DNA from: Lacihabitans sp. LS3-19
GTDB lineage: Bacteria; Bacteroidota; Bacteroidia; Cytophagales; Spirosomataceae
Direction: 5' to 3'
DNA length: 64,000 nt
Assembly (NCBI RefSeq): GCF_024343575.1
Contig: NZ_RJUA01000012.1
Coordinates: forward strand, 40,534-104,533
The notes under the pieces were generated by a model. That model did not search any database, was not told the origin of the DNA, and saw nothing but the letters and a program-made list of their open reading frames with translations. The position numbers and the translations under genes were made by a program. Of this stretch, positions 16,858 through 26,908 are shown piece after piece (the first letter of the stretch is position 1; each line of letters opens with the position of its first letter).

Positions 16858-17967
16858 ATGAATTTAAAAAAGGTTATTGGATTTGCCTTGATGCTAGCTG
16901 TAGGTGGCTTTGTAGGTTTTTTTGTAGGTAAATTTCTGGTTAAAGAAGCTCTTGATGGCTTAACAAAAAACCATCTATTTGGATTATTAGCATTACTCAT
17001 ACCAATTTTCTTTTTTGTAATAGGCTTTCACGAACTTGGTCATGCTTTTTTAGGTAAAATAGTTGGTTTTGAGTTTAAAATGTATGTAGTTGGTCCTTTA
17101 CTTATTGAAAAAAACCAAAGCGGCATTGATATAAAACTCAATAAAAATTTCAACCTTTTTGGCGGTTTAGTCATTAGCTTACCCACAAATAGTGAAAATC
17201 TAAAAAATAGATTTAGTTGGTACGCAGCGGGAGGACCATTGTTTAGCCTTTTGCTGGTTTTATTAGCTATTGCAATAATCTATGCTATCCCTTCAGATTT
17301 CATTTTTCTGATTTTGCTATGTAAGATGACCGCCTTTTTTTCGGGTTTAATATTTGTTGCAACCATGATTCCTATAAAGTCGGGTGGTTTTCACACTGAT
17401 GGAGCTAGGATTTTGCGTTTGCAAACAAAAGGAGAAATAGCTGATTTAGAAGTCATGACTTTAAGTATTATCGCCAAAACGAGTTCAAATCTACGCCCTC
17501 GAGATCTTGAAATTGAAGAAGTAAAAACAGCAATGACTCTGGCTGCCAAACACAAAGACACTTATGAAGTATATTTAATAGGCTATTTATTTCAAGCACA
17601 ATTTGACAAAGGATTGATATCTGAAGCAAAAGAAACGCTAGATATTTACCTCGAAAAAATCGTACAAGTTCCAGTTGCTTTGCAAGGCTCAGTTTGGTTA
17701 GATGCGAGCTTTTTTTATGGTTATGCCTTAAATGATTTAGAAAAAGCAAAAGACTATTTTGCTTTGTTTAAACCCAATAATTTTATTCCAAAAGCTCAAA
17801 TTCTAATTACCGAAGCGATGATTTCGATTTTAGAAAAACAAAAAGTAAATGCCTTAGATAAAGTTGCCTTAGCCGAAAAAGAGTTAAAAAATATGATAGA
17901 CCAAGGTTTGGCAGAAGCTTATAATGACAGATTAGCAGATATGAAAAATAGGATTTCAGAATTTTAA
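16858..17967 (+). CDS. M50-family membrane metalloprotease with C-terminal helical repeats
   Basis: 369-residue site-2-protease-like enzyme. The N-terminal half has four or five membrane helices; the zinc motif HELGH lies in a helix (FVIGFHELGHAFLGK, near residue 60), and the second active-site segment is SGGFHTDGARIL (about residue 177), equivalent to the NxxPxxxxDG motif. The C-terminal about 170 residues are soluble and helical, TPR-like (LISEAKETLDIYLEKI, DLEKAKDYFALF), probably for cytosolic partner binding. The family cleaves transmembrane segments, for example of anti-sigma factors; the substrate here is unknown. It is divergent from the hut operon. Compare the degenerate relative at 43731-44893. 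Confidence 0.85.
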   Translation: MNLKKVIGFALMLAVGGFVGFFVGKFLVKEALDGLTKNHLFGLLALLIPIFFFVIGFHELGHAFLGKIVGFEFKMYVVGPLLIEKNQSGIDIKLNKNFNLFGGLVISLPTNSENLKNRFSWYAAGGPLFSLLLVLLAIAIIYAIPSDFIFLILLCKMTAFFSGLIFVATMIPIKSGGFHTDGARILRLQTKGEIADLEVMTLSIIAKTSSNLRPRDLEIEEVKTAMTLAAKHKDTYEVYLIGYLFQAQFDKGLISEAKETLDIYLEKIVQVPVALQGSVWLDASFFYGYALNDLEKAKDYFALFKPNNFIPKAQILITEAMISILEKQKVNALDKVALAEKELKNMIDQGLAEAYNDRLADMKNRISEF

Positions 17968-17975
17968 AAAGGCCT

Positions 17976-18707
17976 TTATTTATTTACCTTAAAACTATCT
18001 TTACAAGCTTTAGGTGAATCCGTATTTATAAAATCTACACCCAATCGATGCATAGTTTCCCAAGCTAATGGTGTATCAGGCGTGGCCCAAAATCGAATTG
18101 GGAAACCCGAAGCATGAACCTGTTCAATGGTAGCTTTTAACTTTTCGGCATCTTCGAAAGTTGACTTCCCGTCCCATCTTGAGAATCTTGCAAAAGAAAA
18201 ACTCACCAAGGCGATTTTCTTAGGATCGGCTTTTGCTAAATCATTTAGAGATTGATGATCGAAAAAAATAAAAGCTGGATAATCTGCATATTTTTCAGGA
18301 GATGGCCTATTCCCAGATATCACAAAACGTAGGTTTTTAGAATTAACCAGTGCTGGGTATTTGTTTAAAAGTCCAACGATGGCACTTAAAGTTGCTTCTC
18401 CAGATGTTTTACAGTCTATTAATATTTGCAGCTCAATATGTTTGTTCTTTCTTTTTTTGTAAACTGCATTTAAAGGTTTTAAATATAGGTTTTCGAGATT
18501 TCGGTAAGAGTCAATTTCTGTTTTTTCGTGAGCTACAAAGAGTTTATTATTTATTAAATACACATCAGCTTCAATAGAAGACGCCCCAGCTTCGAAGGCT
18601 TCATAAAAAGGTTTGTCTCTTACATAATCGTTATGAGAATGGATTTTTTGGGCAATACATAAATTTGTTGCCAACAACATCAAAAACCAAAAACTGATTC
18701 TATTCAT
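17976..18707 (-). CDS. Secreted PI-PLC/GDPD-like phosphodiesterase
   Basis: 243 residues with a signal peptide (MNRISFWFLMLLATNLCIAQ). The mature protein starts with the TIM-barrel motif KIHSHNDYVRDKPFYEAF, then GASSIEADVYLINNKLFVAH; His, Glu and Asp here are the usual metal and catalytic positions of glycerophosphodiester phosphodiesterases and PI-specific phospholipase C. The C-terminal FWATPDTPLAWETMHRLGVDFINTD matches the end of the barrel. It probably hydrolyses a phosphodiester of extracellular or periplasmic lipid head groups; the true substrate is unknown. It converges with the M50 gene and is divergent from the DUF1080 gene. Confidence 0.8.
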   Translation of the reverse strand: MNRISFWFLMLLATNLCIAQKIHSHNDYVRDKPFYEAFEAGASSIEADVYLINNKLFVAHEKTEIDSYRNLENLYLKPLNAVYKKRKNKHIELQILIDCKTSGEATLSAIVGLLNKYPALVNSKNLRFVISGNRPSPEKYADYPAFIFFDHQSLNDLAKADPKKIALVSFSFARFSRWDGKSTFEDAEKLKATIEQVHASGFPIRFWATPDTPLAWETMHRLGVDFINTDSPKACKDSFKVNK

Positions 18708-18789
18708 TTTTTAAAGAATTAATTGTGCCAATTTAGCAATAAAGCTTGATTTTGTTTACTTTAGATATTTATTATAATCAAACCTTAAC

Positions 18790-19545
18790 ATGAATAAAAT
18801 ATTTACCTTTTTTCTACTTTTTGTTTCTTTCCTTTCAAACGGACAAATAGGTGTAGGAGCAAAAGCTCCCAAAAAAGCAAAAATCCTTTTTGATGGTTCT
18901 TATGAAATGCTACATGAAAAATGGCAGTATTGGAATGGCCCACGCTTAAAAGCAAGTATGCCAATAAAATGGGAAATACAAAATGACCCAGTAGATGCTG
19001 GAACCGTAGTAAATACCAACGATCCTGCCGCAGCTGGCGGTTTATACGGAGCAGCTGACATTGTAACGAAAGAAGAGTTTGGAGATTTCAGACTTCATGT
19101 AGAGTTTTTTATCAAAGAAAAAGGGGGCAATAGTGGCGTTTATTTACAAAATCGCTATGAAATCCAAGTTTTGGATGGAGACTCTACAAGCCATGGTTTG
19201 GGGGCGGTAATAAACGAAAGTAAATCGCCGTATTTTGCATATAATGGCATCGGTAAATGGAATTCTTACGACATCGTGTTCAGAGCGGCGAGGTTTGAAG
19301 ACGGCAAAAGAGTAGAAGACCCAATGGTTACGATGTACTTTAACGGCAAAAAAGCTCATACCAACCAAAAAATCAGCCAGGTTTGGGGAGGTCCAAACTC
19401 AGGCCAAGATGGAGGAAATGATGGCGGAAAAGGCATAACTGACAGACCGGGTGGACTAAAACTCCAAGCCGAAGGCCACAATGTACTTTACCGAAACATC
19501 TGGATTGTGCCATTGAAAATTAAAAAGGCAAATACAGATTTTTAA
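18790..19545 (+). CDS. Secreted DUF1080 (3-keto-disaccharide hydrolase-like) protein
   Basis: 251 residues with an N-terminal signal peptide (cleavage near SNGQ). The body is the concanavalin-like beta-sandwich of DUF1080: KILFDGSYEMLHEKWQYW, FRLHVEFFIKEKGGNSGVYLQNRYEIQVLDG and a C-terminal GGLKLQAEGHNVLYRNIWIVPL. Proteins of this family act on 3-keto-glycosides or bind glycans in the periplasm and are abundant in Bacteroidota. It is followed after 30 nt by a membrane protein gene in the same direction, so they may be cotranscribed. Confidence 0.88.
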   Translation: MNKIFTFFLLFVSFLSNGQIGVGAKAPKKAKILFDGSYEMLHEKWQYWNGPRLKASMPIKWEIQNDPVDAGTVVNTNDPAAAGGLYGAADIVTKEEFGDFRLHVEFFIKEKGGNSGVYLQNRYEIQVLDGDSTSHGLGAVINESKSPYFAYNGIGKWNSYDIVFRAARFEDGKRVEDPMVTMYFNGKKAHTNQKISQVWGGPNSGQDGGNDGGKGITDRPGGLKLQAEGHNVLYRNIWIVPLKIKKANTDF

Positions 19546-19575
19546 AAACTTTACATAATCCTAAACATTAATAAA

Positions 19576-20145
19576 ATGAGCATTATTGACCTATTTAAAG
19601 AAGCAAATCAAAAGCTGACAGGAAAGCATTTATTAGCTATTGCAGCAGTTTTGATTATGTCTTTTATTTCTGGTATCCCTTCTAGCATCGACCCTAAGTT
19701 TGCAAGTTTGTCAATACTTCTTTCTGCACCTATGAGTTTAGGGATGGCCACTTTTTTCTTAAATATAATAAGAGGAAAAGAAGTAAGAATCGAACAAATT
19801 TTTGATGGCTTTAAAAACTTTATTCCGGCTTTGATTGTAACTTTCCTTATTGCAGTAGCTGTAGTTTTTGGCTTAATTTTACTAATTATTCCTGGGATTA
19901 TTGCCGGAATAGGTTTATCGATGTCGATGTTTATTTTAGCAGACAACCCAACTATATCGGCTGTAGATGTGCTCAAGGCAAGTTGGGGAATGATGAAAGG
20001 ACATAAAGCTGATTATTTTGTATATATCTTATTGGCAATTGGAATCGGGATTTTGGGCTTTTTAGCATTAATTGTCGGAATATTCTATGTTTTACCAATT
20101 ATATATGCCGCTTCTGCTATATTTTATGAAAGAATAAAGAAATAA
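19576..20145 (+). CDS. DUF975-like integral membrane protein
   Basis: 189 residues with five or six hydrophobic segments and no signal peptide. The layout resembles DUF975 and GDPD membrane-domain families: a soluble start (LFKEANQKLTGKHLL), a glycine-rich loop, the central segment PGIIAGIGLSMSMFILADNP, then SAVDVLKASWGMMKGHKADYF, and a last helix ending PIIYAASAIFYERIKK. Function of these families is unknown. A strong terminator follows 23 nt after the stop and closes the DUF1080 transcription unit. Confidence 0.7.
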   Translation: MSIIDLFKEANQKLTGKHLLAIAAVLIMSFISGIPSSIDPKFASLSILLSAPMSLGMATFFLNIIRGKEVRIEQIFDGFKNFIPALIVTFLIAVAVVFGLILLIIPGIIAGIGLSMSMFILADNPTISAVDVLKASWGMMKGHKADYFVYILLAIGIGILGFLALIVGIFYVLPIIYAASAIFYERIKK

Positions 20146-20168
20146 TCCTAATCAGGAAAGTTCTCGTG

Positions 20169-20203
20169 AAAACCCAATTACATTCATTTTGTAATTGGGT
20201 TTT
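20169..20203 (+). terminator. Terminator after the DUF1080/membrane protein unit
   Basis: A 14-bp perfect stem (AAAACCCAATTACA / TGTAATTGGGTTTT) with a 7-nt loop; the 3' arm ends in TTTT. Confidence 0.85.
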
Positions 20204-20495
20204 GCTTTATAGGGCATATTTGAACAAAAATATTTTCATTATAAGTGGTATAAAAATATTTTTTATTAAAAAATTCATATATTTAAAAGTTTTTTAAAAC
20301 AATTACCAATAGAATCAATTTTGAGCAAAAATCGACTAATAATCAATTTTTATTAATTCAATTTTACTTTTCTAATAAAGTAATATTATTTTTTTGCTGC
20401 CAATTTTAAGAAATGAATAAGAATGGAATCACTTCATTTCTATATCTATTCGGGGATTTACTTTGTGTGAATTTTTTAAATTTAATAATATCTCT
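20204..20495 (+). other. AT-rich leader of the susC/susD operon
   Basis: Non-coding spacer before the SusC gene. A short TACTTTG at about 20459 is reminiscent of a -7 box with a shortened spacing, but no -33 box was found. The 5' open extension of the SusC frame (from 20463) has no role I can see. Confidence 0.35.
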
Positions 20496-23477
20496 ATGAA
20501 ACGAAAACTTCTACTATTCGGAACACTGCTGTGCTGGCTGGCATTTAGTATTCCTTACTCTCAAGCCGAAAATCGGACCTTGGAAAAAATCGTAAAAGGC
20601 ACTGTTAAAGATCAAACTACAAGCGAAGCTTTGATTGGAAGCACAGTTACCCTGAAAGGCTCCACCAAAGGAGTTATCACTGATGTAAATGGCAATTATA
20701 GCATTCCTGTTCCTGACGACAACGCTGTTTTAGTATTTGCATTTATAGGTTATGATCCCCAAGAAATTGTGGTAGGAAGCAGAACCGAAATCAATGTTAG
20801 TTTGGCCTCAAATACCGAACTTCTAAATGAAATAGTAGTAATTGGTTATGGAAACACTCGCTCGAAAGATGTAACAGGTTCTGTTAAATCGATTAAAAGT
20901 GAATCTTTTAATAAAGGTATAATTAACTCTCCAGAGCAATTGCTACAAGGAAAAGTTGCAGGTGTTAACGTTACTGCAAGTAGTGGTGAGCCTGGTGCGG
21001 CATTAAATATCAGCGTGAGAGGTCCAGGTGGAGTAAGAACAGGAAGTACACCACTATTTGTAATCGATGGATTTGCACTTGACAACTCAAGTGTTGGTGG
21101 AGCTACAAACCCTCTTACTTTTCTTAATCCTGCTGATATTGAGTCTATTGATGTATTAAAAGATGCCTCTGCTACTGCCATATACGGTTCAAGAGGAGCA
21201 AACGGCGTGGTTTTAATAACAACTAAAAAAGGCAAAACTGGAGCTTCTAGTTTAAACTATTCAGGAAGTATCGGATTTTCGAAAATGGCAAGACCAATTG
21301 ATGTTTTTTCTGCGGATCAATTTAGGTCTGAAATCAAAAAAATCGGGGCAAGTTTTATTGACGATGGTGGAAACACAGATTGGCAAAAGGAGATTTCCCA
21401 AACGGCCATGACCCAAAATCACAATTTGGCTCTTAGTGGTGGTACTGACAAATTGAAATATTTTGGTTCTTTTGGTGTACAAAAACAAGAAGGTGTTTTA
21501 AAAAATAGTAATCTTGACAGATATAGCGGAAGGGTAAATCTCAATCAGAACTTTTGGGATAATAGACTGAGCATAGATGTAAACTTAAGTGCCTCGACTA
21601 CTAAAAATGAAAGACCAAACTACCAAGGATTAATAGGTGGTGCTCTTTCCGCCAATCCTACTTACGTACCTTATGATTCAGATGGGAATTTAAAAAAATA
21701 TGCTGATGGCACTAATCCGATGCTTACGCTAGCATTGGATTCTGACAATACTACAACTAATAGGGTTTTAGGCAATATCAGTCCTTCTTTTACAATCACA
21801 AAAGGATTGGTTTACAAACTTAATTTTGGCATCGATAATTCTTCTTCAACACGTGATTTGCAATCTCTGCCGAATCTAGAGCCGTTGGTATTAGGAGGTT
21901 TGAATACTATCAATTACAACAACACTAACAGACTGATAGAGAATTACTTGACATATACTTTAAGTAAAAATATGCATTCTGTAACAGCTTTAGCAGGGCA
22001 TTCTTATCAAAAAATATTTCTTCAAGGAAGGTCTTACAGTATTAATAAATTTCCTTTGAATGATATCGAGCCAAGATATAACCCAGGCCTTGGACAAGAT
22101 TTGACTTTGGCAAACAATAAACCATCGGGATTTGCTACTTTGAATGAATTGCAATCGTTTTTCTCAAGAGTAAACTACGACTTTAATTCTAAATATTTAG
22201 CAACTGCAACGGTAAGAGTCGATGGTTCTTCAAAATTTGGTGCAAATAACAAATATGGTGTTTTCCCTTCGTTCTCATTAGGTTGGAGGTTGTCAGAGGA
22301 GGAGTTCTTGAAAAATACGAAATTTGATGATTTGAAAATAAGAGCAGGCTGGGGTTTAACAGGAAATCAAGAGATTCCTTCTAAAATTACACAAGCCTTG
22401 TTTACTTCATCTATTTCAAGTTCAACAAGTTATCCTTTAGACGCTGGTAGCACTTATCCTGCTGGCACTACCTATTCGAGATTGGCCAATCCGAATATCC
22501 AGTGGGAAGTATCATCACAAGTAGACTTAGGTATCGACTTTGGATTATTTAACGGTGCTTTGACTGGAACCGTGGATTATTTTAATAAAATATCGAAAGA
22601 CATCCTTTTGGAAGTTATTCCGTCAGACCCAGTACAACCAGCGGGTACTTTGTGGACCAATGTGCAAGACATGAAAATCATCAATCAAGGTCTTGAGTTT
22701 GAATTATTGTTAAGAAAAAACCTTGGCAATAAAATGAGATATGAAATTGGTGGTAACATTACATTTATCAATAACATCGTTAAAAACTCACCATATTCAG
22801 TGATTCCTTCAGGTTCTGCTTCGGGTTCTGGACTTACGTCTGCTACCATAAATGGCTATATCAACGACCAACCTATAGGCACATTCTTCTTGAAAGAATT
22901 TATAGGATTTGATGAAAATGGATTAAGCAAATATAAAGATATTGACGGCGACGGAATTGTAACCGACAAAGATAGAATTGCAGCAGGAACAGCACTTCCA
23001 AATAAAATGTATAATATAAACGGAAGTTTAAGTTATGGTGGATTTGACTTGGGATTAAATTTCAATGGCGTGTCAGGCAACAAAGTCTATGACAATACTG
23101 CCAATGCTAATTTTTATAAATTAAGGCTTTCGAAAGGAGTAAACACTACCAACGAAGCGATAAAATATCCTGAAGAATCTATAAACAACTCTGCCCCAGT
23201 AAGCACTAGATTCTTAAAAGACGGATCTTTCTTTAGACTAAATAATGCCGTTTTAGGTTATAATATCAACACTTCCAAACTAGGAATTAAAAAATATATT
23301 CCAACATTGAAACTAAGTGTAACTGGACAAAATCTTTTTGTGATTACTAAATATGATGGTTTTGACCCAGATGTAAATACTGATAGATCGGTAAATGGAA
23401 TTTCATCCTATGGAATTGATTATTTGACTTATCCTAAGGCGAAATCTGTGATATTTGGATTAAATATTGGACTTTAA
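20496..23477 (+). CDS. SusC/RagA-type TonB-dependent outer-membrane transporter
   Basis: 993 residues from the ATG at 20496, which begins a signal peptide (MKRKLLLFGTLLCWLAFSIP...SQA); the 11-codon in-frame extension before it is not needed. Domains in order: carboxypeptidase-D-like N-terminal barrel (VKGTVKDQTTSEALIGSTV, about 25-100), plug with LNEIVVIGYGNTRSKDVTGS and a DASATAIYGSRGANGVVLI core, then the 22-strand barrel to the terminal aromatic-rich strand. It forms the pedal-bin complex with the SusD lipoprotein and imports oligomers with TonB energy. The ligand cannot be told: no glycoside hydrolase, sigma factor or FecR gene lies beside the pair. susD follows after 12 nt. Confidence 0.95.
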   Translation: MKRKLLLFGTLLCWLAFSIPYSQAENRTLEKIVKGTVKDQTTSEALIGSTVTLKGSTKGVITDVNGNYSIPVPDDNAVLVFAFIGYDPQEIVVGSRTEINVSLASNTELLNEIVVIGYGNTRSKDVTGSVKSIKSESFNKGIINSPEQLLQGKVAGVNVTASSGEPGAALNISVRGPGGVRTGSTPLFVIDGFALDNSSVGGATNPLTFLNPADIESIDVLKDASATAIYGSRGANGVVLITTKKGKTGASSLNYSGSIGFSKMARPIDVFSADQFRSEIKKIGASFIDDGGNTDWQKEISQTAMTQNHNLALSGGTDKLKYFGSFGVQKQEGVLKNSNLDRYSGRVNLNQNFWDNRLSIDVNLSASTTKNERPNYQGLIGGALSANPTYVPYDSDGNLKKYADGTNPMLTLALDSDNTTTNRVLGNISPSFTITKGLVYKLNFGIDNSSSTRDLQSLPNLEPLVLGGLNTINYNNTNRLIENYLTYTLSKNMHSVTALAGHSYQKIFLQGRSYSINKFPLNDIEPRYNPGLGQDLTLANNKPSGFATLNELQSFFSRVNYDFNSKYLATATVRVDGSSKFGANNKYGVFPSFSLGWRLSEEEFLKNTKFDDLKIRAGWGLTGNQEIPSKITQALFTSSISSSTSYPLDAGSTYPAGTTYSRLANPNIQWEVSSQVDLGIDFGLFNGALTGTVDYFNKISKDILLEVIPSDPVQPAGTLWTNVQDMKIINQGLEFELLLRKNLGNKMRYEIGGNITFINNIVKNSPYSVIPSGSASGSGLTSATINGYINDQPIGTFFLKEFIGFDENGLSKYKDIDGDGIVTDKDRIAAGTALPNKMYNINGSLSYGGFDLGLNFNGVSGNKVYDNTANANFYKLRLSKGVNTTNEAIKYPEESINNSAPVSTRFLKDGSFFRLNNAVLGYNINTSKLGIKKYIPTLKLSVTGQNLFVITKYDGFDPDVNTDRSVNGISSYGIDYLTYPKAKSVIFGLNIGL

Positions 23478-23489
23478 AATATTGAAAAA

Positions 23490-25184
23490 ATGAACAAAAA
23501 ATTAAATTATATTCTCACTTTCGTTGGTTTGTTTTTCTTAACCAACGCCTGTACAGACCTCGAAGAACAAGTACTAGACGAATCGTTTAATACCACGGTT
23601 TCTGAAAAAGATGCAGCCAATGGCGTAATAGCTCCAGTATATGCACTTTTGCCAAATATATACTTGCATACTACTTATTTCTCTCTTCAAGAGATAACGA
23701 GTGACGAAGCTATTTTGCCGTATAGAGGTGGTACCGATTGGGGCGATAACGGTATATATTTAGAGCTACATAAACATACTTACAATAGCAATACCGCCAA
23801 TGTAAGAAATACATGGAATCCTTTGGTACAAGCATTGTCTCGTTGTGTATCTGCTATAAATGCACTGCCTGACATGAAAGACGCAAATGCTAAAACTTAT
23901 CTAGCAGAGGCAATCGGAATGAAAGCCTTTTACAATTTATTGATATTTGATTTGTACGGAATTGTATTCAAAAAAGAGGATGCTAGTCAAGTTTCAGAAA
24001 TATTGCGAGGTACAGAGGCTGTTGATTATTTAATCTCTGAATTACTAAGAGCTGAACCAAACCTTCAAAATAGAGCGGCTGTTGGACATGGAAGATTAAC
24101 AAAAGCAGGTGTTTGGGGTTTATTAGCTAGATTGTATTTAAATGCAGGGGTTTATAGAGACCGCTATGGTGCAAACTTTGATTTCAAAGCCTCTGACATG
24201 GATAATGTTATCTCTTATTGCGATAAGATAATCAACTCTAACGAATACAAACTTTCAAATGATTATTTCTCAATTTTTGGAGATAAAAACCAGGATAATT
24301 CTGAGATTATTTTTGCGGTAGACCAAAGGCCAGAATTGAACGGACACAACAGAATGGCTTATTTCTCGCTCTCTGGAGACCAATTCCCGCTTCCAGATTA
24401 TCCTTCTGCAAACGGAACAGACGGCCCGGGAATTACCTCAGATTTTTATAGAACTTGGGTAGATGCAAATGCTCCAAACGACCCAACTGTTGACCCAAGA
24501 TTTTATCAAGAAAACCTTAAAATCTACTCAACAGGTGTAGATACTTGTGTGGCAGGAAGTGATTTCAAGATAAATAGAGGAATATTAAGAGGACAGCAAT
24601 ATGGCTTAATTAGAGTAAATGGAGTGTTTTTGAAATGTGCCGATGGGAAATTTAAAGTTGGTGAATTGACCAACCTGACTAGAAATCGTCCTGACAAAAA
24701 AGTGATATTTACCGAAAAAATTGATTTTACACCAGAAGGAAGTGACTATCCATCAGGATATAGAGTTGAAAAATACGAGTTTGCTGCAACTTCAAACTCT
24801 GGTAGAAACAGAGGAGATGCTAATATTGTTATCGTAAGATTAGCCGATGTATATTTAATGAGAGCTGAGGCTCAATTACGTAAAAGCAATAATACAGCAG
24901 CGGCTTTGGCTGATGTAAACACTGTTAGAGCTGCTCGTACATTAACCACTCCACCAAAACCATTAGATACTATCACTTTGGATTTATTATTCCGTGAGCG
25001 TGGTTTTGAGTTCTATTGGGAAATGCTACGTCGTTCTGACATGGTGAGATTTGGTAAATATGAAGGACAATGGACTGAGAAAACCGACTCAGACAAAAAC
25101 AAACGTATTTTTCCGATACCACAAACTGCTATTGACGGTGCATCTAACCTAGTAGGTTATTTAGTTCAAAATCCTGGTTATTGA
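23490..25184 (+). CDS. SusD/RagB-family surface lipoprotein
   Basis: 564 residues. The N-terminus is a lipoprotein signal with lipobox LTNAC (Cys at about residue 21), so the protein is anchored at the cell surface as the lid of the SusC transporter. The family pattern is helical with TPR-like units: GMKAFYNLLIFDLYGIV, GRLTKAGVWGLLARLYLNAG, and the C-terminal ADVYLMRAEAQLRK ... RERGFEFYWEMLRRSDMVRFGK, followed by RIFPIPQTAID and a final NPGY typical of SusD ends. It shares an operon with the susC gene just before it. Substrate is unknown. Confidence 0.95.
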   Translation: MNKKLNYILTFVGLFFLTNACTDLEEQVLDESFNTTVSEKDAANGVIAPVYALLPNIYLHTTYFSLQEITSDEAILPYRGGTDWGDNGIYLELHKHTYNSNTANVRNTWNPLVQALSRCVSAINALPDMKDANAKTYLAEAIGMKAFYNLLIFDLYGIVFKKEDASQVSEILRGTEAVDYLISELLRAEPNLQNRAAVGHGRLTKAGVWGLLARLYLNAGVYRDRYGANFDFKASDMDNVISYCDKIINSNEYKLSNDYFSIFGDKNQDNSEIIFAVDQRPELNGHNRMAYFSLSGDQFPLPDYPSANGTDGPGITSDFYRTWVDANAPNDPTVDPRFYQENLKIYSTGVDTCVAGSDFKINRGILRGQQYGLIRVNGVFLKCADGKFKVGELTNLTRNRPDKKVIFTEKIDFTPEGSDYPSGYRVEKYEFAATSNSGRNRGDANIVIVRLADVYLMRAEAQLRKSNNTAAALADVNTVRAARTLTTPPKPLDTITLDLLFRERGFEFYWEMLRRSDMVRFGKYEGQWTEKTDSDKNKRIFPIPQTAIDGASNLVGYLVQNPGY

Positions 25185-25200
25185 TTTTTTAATAATTGAA

Positions 25201-25239
25201 AAAGCCGCAGTAGAAATGATTCTGCTGCGGCTTTTTTTT
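25201..25239 (+). terminator. Terminator of the susC/susD operon
   Basis: GCCGCAG...CTGCGGC stem extended by AGAA/TTCT, flanked by AAA and an 8-T tract. On the opposite strand it could also serve the convergent aminopeptidase gene. Confidence 0.88.
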
Positions 25240-25262
25240 GTCTATATTTATAGCCAATATTT

Positions 25263-26714
25263 CTACAAATTCGTCTCCAACCACTCCACCAAAAGCTTCA
25301 CACCAAACCCAGTTGAAGATTTCATTGAGCCGTACTCTGAATCGCCAAAGGCTACACCTGCAATGTCTAGATGAGCCCAATTTGTGTGTCCGTCTATGAA
25401 TTCTTCCAAAAACTTGGCAGCTGTAATAGCTCCAGCCAAAGGTGCTGTTGATAGGTTTTTGATATCGGCAACATCAGATTTCATCATGTCTTTGTAGTCG
25501 TCCCAAAGTGGCATACGCCATACTTTTTCTCCAGTTTCTAGGCCTGCTTTACTGATAGAATCTGCCAAATCATCATTATTGGACAACAAAGCCGCTGCTG
25601 CATATCCCAAAGCTTGAATGCAATTTCCCGTTAACGTAGCTAAATCTATCATAACATCCGGTTGATGATTTTTCTTTACATAAGCCAAAGCATCCGCCAA
25701 TATTAGTCTGCCTTCTGCATCCGTATTGATTACCTCAATGGTTTTTCCAGAATAGGAACCAATTACATCTCCTGGCTTTACGGCTTTACCATCAATGCAG
25801 TTTTCTGTTAAAGGCACTGCTACTACAATATTTACCTTGAGCTTTAATTTAGCCGCCATTTCAATGGTTCCGCTTACAGCTGCCGCTCCTCCCATGTCAG
25901 ACTTCATATAATTCATGTTATCTCCTGGTTTTAAGGAAACGCCACCCGTGTCGAAAGTAACGCCTTTGCCAATCAAACCAACTGTTTTTTGAGCTTCTGG
26001 ATGTGTATATTTCATAACCACAAATGATGCAGGATTATCTATACTTCCTCTTCCTACCGCCAACAAAGCCTTTAAACCCATTTCATCGCAAGCTTTTTCG
26101 TCAAATACTTCTACTTCAAATCCATTTTCTTTTCCAGATTCTTGAATCCAAGCGGCCACCATCTGCGGAGTTTTGTAGTTGGCTGGGGCATCTACCCAAG
26201 TCATAATTTTCATTTGGGTTTCGGCAAGAGCACGTCCTCTTTCGAGCAATTTTTGTAAATCTCTATCAGATTGGAAATTAATAGTACTTCTGGATTCGTA
26301 AATTGAGATTAAATCTTTTTGGGCCGTTTTGAGTTTTGCTATTTGATATTCACCTAAAAATATACCTTGAGCTATATCAGCTGCTACCTTTCCTAATTGA
26401 CTATTATGCAAGAAAACACTAATATCGTTCTTAAATTTATCCTTATTGGCATTAAAAAAACTTCTGAAAACCTTACTCACTTCGGATGGGTTTTTACCAT
26501 TTCCTAAGCCTAAGAAATATACTTTTTGTTGCGTTCTGGTCATGCCAATCGCTGTCTCTTTTGCCTTTGCTTTGAAGTCAGCATAAAGCTCTTTTTGCTC
26601 AAAACCTATTTGTTCACTTATGCTATTCAATAGCACTTGAAGGTTTTCACTCTCAAAAAAAGGTAGAATTAAAATTGGGAAAGTTTCAGCAGCGTTTACC
26701 GTTAATTTTATCAT
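25263..26714 (-). CDS. pepA: Leucyl (cytosol) aminopeptidase, M17 family
   Basis: 483-residue hexameric metallopeptidase that removes N-terminal residues from peptides in the cytosol. The M17 signature NTDAEGRLILADAL is intact (about residues 330-343), and GKGVTFDTGGVSLKPGDNM supplies further metal and catalytic residues (the Lys and Asp of the first motif). The N-terminal regulatory macro-like domain is present but diverged. It converges with the susD gene. Together with pepT, M28 and M50 genes in the window it fits a peptide-consuming lifestyle. Confidence 0.92.
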   Translation of the reverse strand: MIKLTVNAAETFPILILPFFESENLQVLLNSISEQIGFEQKELYADFKAKAKETAIGMTRTQQKVYFLGLGNGKNPSEVSKVFRSFFNANKDKFKNDISVFLHNSQLGKVAADIAQGIFLGEYQIAKLKTAQKDLISIYESRSTINFQSDRDLQKLLERGRALAETQMKIMTWVDAPANYKTPQMVAAWIQESGKENGFEVEVFDEKACDEMGLKALLAVGRGSIDNPASFVVMKYTHPEAQKTVGLIGKGVTFDTGGVSLKPGDNMNYMKSDMGGAAAVSGTIEMAAKLKLKVNIVVAVPLTENCIDGKAVKPGDVIGSYSGKTIEVINTDAEGRLILADALAYVKKNHQPDVMIDLATLTGNCIQALGYAAAALLSNNDDLADSISKAGLETGEKVWRMPLWDDYKDMMKSDVADIKNLSTAPLAGAITAAKFLEEFIDGHTNWAHLDIAGVAFGDSEYGSMKSSTGFGVKLLVEWLETNL

Positions 26715-26908
26715 TATTTGATGCTTTTCGTTTGAAGTACAAAGTTAGGGTTTATTTTGATGCTTAGAATATTTAAAGCTTTTCTAAATACATACCTACA
26801 AAAACAAGGGCTTTGTCCACTTTCTAAAACAATAAATATACTTTGGTAGTAAAATAGAAACTTCTGGTTTTATATTTAAAATTAATTTTCTATCATCACC
26901 AAACCTTT

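Noticed and set aside
16858..17967. Membership in the hut operon
   Set aside because: Divergent direction, own -7 box, and unrelated function.
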